A stretch of DNA of 5,989 nucleotides from Clostridiales bacterium (GTDB lineage: Bacteria; Bacillota; Clostridia; Christensenellales; CAG-138), in assembly GCA_003486785.1 (NCBI GenBank), contig DNFZ01000065.1:177-6165 (forward strand), written 5' to 3'. The notes under the pieces were generated by a model. The model saw nothing but the letters and a program-made list of their open reading frames with translations. It had not been told where the DNA came from and made no database searches. Positions 4,794-5,989 of this stretch are shown here, one piece after another (within the stretch, counting starts at the first letter, position 1; every line of letters begins with the position of its first letter). The position numbers and the translations under genes are program-made.

Positions 4794-4830
4794 CTACTAC
4801 GGCTACTTCTATATTACTATATAAAAGAAA
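4794..4830 (+). promoter_or_regulatory. DnaA-trio-like track and AT-rich DNA unwinding element
   Basis: The + strand reads in-phase triplets CTA (4794), CTA (4797), CGG (4800), CTA (4803), CTT (4806), CTA (4809), then after two extra bases TTA (4814) and CTA (4817), ending in TATATAAAAGAAA. The opposite strand therefore carries 3'-GAT/GAA-5' trios, the element DnaA binds as single-stranded DNA in B. subtilis. Its orientation relative to the box at 4771-4779 fits that model. The CGG triplet and the two-base phase shift are departures from a clean track. Confidence 0.6.
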
Positions 4831-4854
4831 CACACTTTCAGGCGACGAAGTGTG
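4831..4854. repeat. Hairpin overlapping the dnaN-proximal DnaA box
   Basis: CACACTT (4831-4837) pairs perfectly with AAGTGTG (4848-4854) around a ten-base loop. The right arm covers the first four bases of the perfect DnaA box at 4851-4859. No T-run follows, so it does not look like a terminator. Confidence 0.45.
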
Positions 4855-4859
4855 GATAA
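4851..4859 (-). promoter_or_regulatory. DnaA box, perfect consensus, on the dnaN side of the unwinding region
   Basis: TGTGGATAA on the + strand equals TTATCCACA on the minus strand. Together with the box at 4771 it brackets the AT-rich segment, with the two boxes facing each other across it. Confidence 0.9.
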
Positions 4860-4898
4860 AAGAGAAATTATCTTGATGAAGCATTTAGAAAACGCTGG

Positions 4899-4928
4899 TT
4901 GTAATTTTAAGGCCAATAAGTACATATT
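4899..4928 (+). promoter_or_regulatory. Weak candidate dnaN promoter
   Basis: TTGTAA (4899-4904, 4 of 6), an 18-base spacer and CATATT (4923-4928, 4 of 6) is the best-placed pair upstream of dnaN. The match is modest, and read-through from dnaA is an equally good explanation for dnaN expression. Confidence 0.3.
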
Positions 4929-4959
4929 ACAAATTGTTCGTGACTCCTGACGCTAAGAG

Positions 4960-4966
4960 AGGAAGG
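4960..4966 (+). promoter_or_regulatory. dnaN ribosome binding site
   Basis: AGGAAGG, inside the purine run GAGAGGAAGG, ends five bases before ATG 4972 and supports that start. Confidence 0.8.
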
Positions 4967-4971
4967 TTACC

Positions 4972-5989
4972 ATGCATTTTTACATCGACTCGAAAGAATT
5001 GACACAAGGTGTTCTTTCTGTTATCAAGGCGCTTCCCGTTCGCACCACGATGCCGATTTTGGAAGGCATCTATCTGGAGGCGACGAATGAGGGCGTCAGG
5101 CTCAAGTGTTCAGATTTGATGCTGCAAAAAGAATGCCTGCTGCCCGCAACCATCGAGGAGGAAGGCTTTGCCATTCTGCCCGGTAAGCTGTTTTCTGAAA
5201 TCGTACGCAAACTGCCGGAATCAATCGCCGAGGTAACGCTTTCCGGCAAGTCGCTCGATATCTCCTGCGGCAGGGCAAAGAGCAGCCTGCAGTGCGTTGA
5301 GGCGACGGAGGAATTTCCGGAGATGCGCTTTGCGGGCGAAACCTTCACGGTAAAAATGGATCATTCCGATTGTCGCGATATGATCAATACAACCGTGTTT
5401 GCCACCGCGCAGGACGACAGCAAACCCATTCTCACCGGCGTGCTCATGGAGCTCGGAGAAGAGATTACCATCGTCGCGACCGACGCGTTCCAGTTTGCTA
5501 AAAGATCTATGCCGCTCAAAAATCCCGTGCCGGAGAGAAATCTCGTCATCCCCGGAAAATCCATGGTAGAAATATCGCGCATGATGGATGAGACCAAGGC
5601 GGATGTCGAGCTGACATTTACAAAGACGCACGTCTGTGTGAATATCAAGCATTCCCGCCTGGTTGCAAGATTGCTCGACGGGGACTACATCAAATACAAA
5701 AACATCTTGCCGAAAGATCACACCACACGTGTGATGATCGACAAAGGCGAACTCATGGAGAGCATCGACCGCGCGCAGCTCATGGCGAGAGAGGGTAATA
5801 ACAACATCGTCATGAAATTTCATGACAACAAGCTTACGATCACGGCGAACAGCTTTGTCGGCAGAATCAATGAGGAGATCGACGTGCAGATCAACGGGGA
5901 GGATATCGACATCGCTTTTAACCCGCGCTTTTGCATCAATGTACTCAAAAACATTCCGGATGATAAAGTCTATATGGATTTCACGACCA
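4972..5989 (+). CDS. dnaN: DNA polymerase III beta subunit (sliding clamp), 3' end beyond window
   Basis: 339 residues of the ring-shaped clamp that tethers replicative polymerase and many repair proteins to DNA. The start MHFYIDSKELTQGVLSVIKA has a strong ribosome site. Three clamp domains are recognisable. Domain 1 (1 to about 122) has TTMPILEGIYLEA (25-37) and LFSEIVRKLP (73-82). Domain 2 (about 123-245) has VFATAQDDSKPILTGVLMEL (142-161). Domain 3 (from about 246) has AFNPRFCINVLKNIPDDKVYMDF (315-337). The protein is normally about 365-380 residues, so roughly 30 C-terminal residues, including the final strand of the partner-binding pocket, lie past the edge. The cleft that receives clamp-binding peptides differs from common versions: TDAFQFAKR (170-178) replaces TDGxRLAxR, and YIKYKNILP (239-247) stands at the PDYRRVLP loop of E. 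coli. The latter loop is variable in Firmicutes. It sits directly after oriC in the usual dnaA-dnaN order. Confidence 0.97.
   Translation, partial: MHFYIDSKELTQGVLSVIKALPVRTTMPILEGIYLEATNEGVRLKCSDLMLQKECLLPATIEEEGFAILPGKLFSEIVRKLPESIAEVTLSGKSLDISCGRAKSSLQCVEATEEFPEMRFAGETFTVKMDHSDCRDMINTTVFATAQDDSKPILTGVLMELGEEITIVATDAFQFAKRSMPLKNPVPERNLVIPGKSMVEISRMMDETKADVELTFTKTHVCVNIKHSRLVARLLDGDYIKYKNILPKDHTTRVMIDKGELMESIDRAQLMAREGNNNIVMKFHDNKLTITANSFVGRINEEIDVQINGEDIDIAFNPRFCINVLKNIPDDKVYMDFTT

Larger units (their letters stand above)
4584..4971. other. oriC: Chromosomal origin of replication (oriC)
   Basis: 388 bases between dnaA and dnaN with no gene. It carries two perfect DnaA boxes on the minus strand (4688-4696, 4851-4859), two 8-of-9 boxes on the + strand (4625-4633, 4771-4779), two 7-of-9 boxes (4650-4658 minus, 4717-4725 plus) and weaker TGTGGA half-matches at 4637-4645 and 4670-4678. 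An AT-rich tract at about 4803-4830 with CTA/CTT triplets beside a box is the probable unwinding site. The location between dnaA and dnaN matches experimentally known Gram-positive origins such as that of Bacillus subtilis. No clear terminator follows dnaA, so dnaA transcripts may run through the origin into dnaN. Confidence 0.9.

Noticed and set aside
4636..4824. 62-codon + strand open frame in the dnaA-dnaN spacer
   Set aside because: It is made of DnaA-box repeats and AT-rich origin DNA, with no ribosome site or family resemblance.
5717..5735. Strong palindrome in dnaN (ATCACAC / GTGTGAT, containing CACACGTGTG)
   Set aside because: It falls in ordinary clamp codons (KDHTTRVM region) with no sign of a regulatory role, so it is likely chance.
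5221..5823. 200-codon minus-strand open frame inside dnaN
   Set aside because: It is antisense to a clear clamp gene and has no domain signal.
1..5989. Searched for CRISPR arrays, insertion sequences, tRNA or rRNA genes, toxin-antitoxin pairs and defence genes
   Set aside because: No regular direct repeats, transposase motifs, cloverleaf structures or related protein motifs were seen; the window is a core origin region.

Overview
The window is a replication-origin neighbourhood: dnaA, a DnaA-box cluster with an AT-rich unwinding region, and the start of dnaN, all on the + strand. To the left lies a compact divergent (minus-strand) gene cluster. The sequence suggests a Gram-positive Firmicute of the Clostridia type with moderately GC-rich genes. 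The grounds are the short single-TM signal peptidases, the DUF951 (YyzM-like) protein known mainly from Firmicutes, the clostridial style of DnaA and DnaN, the oriC placed between dnaA and dnaN, and AT-rich intergenic regions between GC-richer genes. The genus cannot be named from this window.

Layout, left to right. 1-292 (minus): the first 97 codons of a GNAT acetyltransferase of the phosphinothricin-acetyltransferase-like group, running off the left edge, with its own sigma-A-type promoter. 350-378: an intrinsic terminator that ends the neighbouring minus-strand operon. 462-2819 (minus): four genes, transcribed as alpha/beta hydrolase, DUF951 protein, signal peptidase I copy A, signal peptidase I copy B. 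Each gene overlaps the next by exactly four bases (ATGA, GTGA, GTGA), so translational coupling is likely. 2820-3272: a 453-base divergent intergenic region with promoters in both directions, two inverted repeats and no good DnaA box. 3273-4583 (+): dnaA. 4584-4971: oriC, with two perfect DnaA boxes, several near-consensus boxes, a DnaA-trio-like track and AT-rich DNA. 4972 to the right edge (+): dnaN, lacking roughly its last 30 codons.

How the parts fit: DnaA is made from an extended -10 promoter just upstream of its gene. It would bind the boxes downstream of its own gene, melt the AT-rich segment around 4803-4830 and start replication. DnaN is the sliding clamp that keeps the polymerase on DNA. 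The minus-strand operon is unrelated by function: two membrane-bound signal peptidases for protein secretion, plus a soluble hydrolase and a small putative metal-binding protein. The usual Firmicute neighbour of dnaA, the divergent rpmH-rnpA pair, is not on the left side here.

I found no mobile element, CRISPR array, tRNA or rRNA, and no convincing undescribed system. The points most worth a second look are the interrupted DnaA-trio track, a signal peptidase with Met in place of a conserved active-site-region Ser, a hairpin at the stop/start junction of the two peptidase genes, a possible gene relic upstream of dnaA, and divergent residues in the DnaA signature and the DnaN binding cleft.
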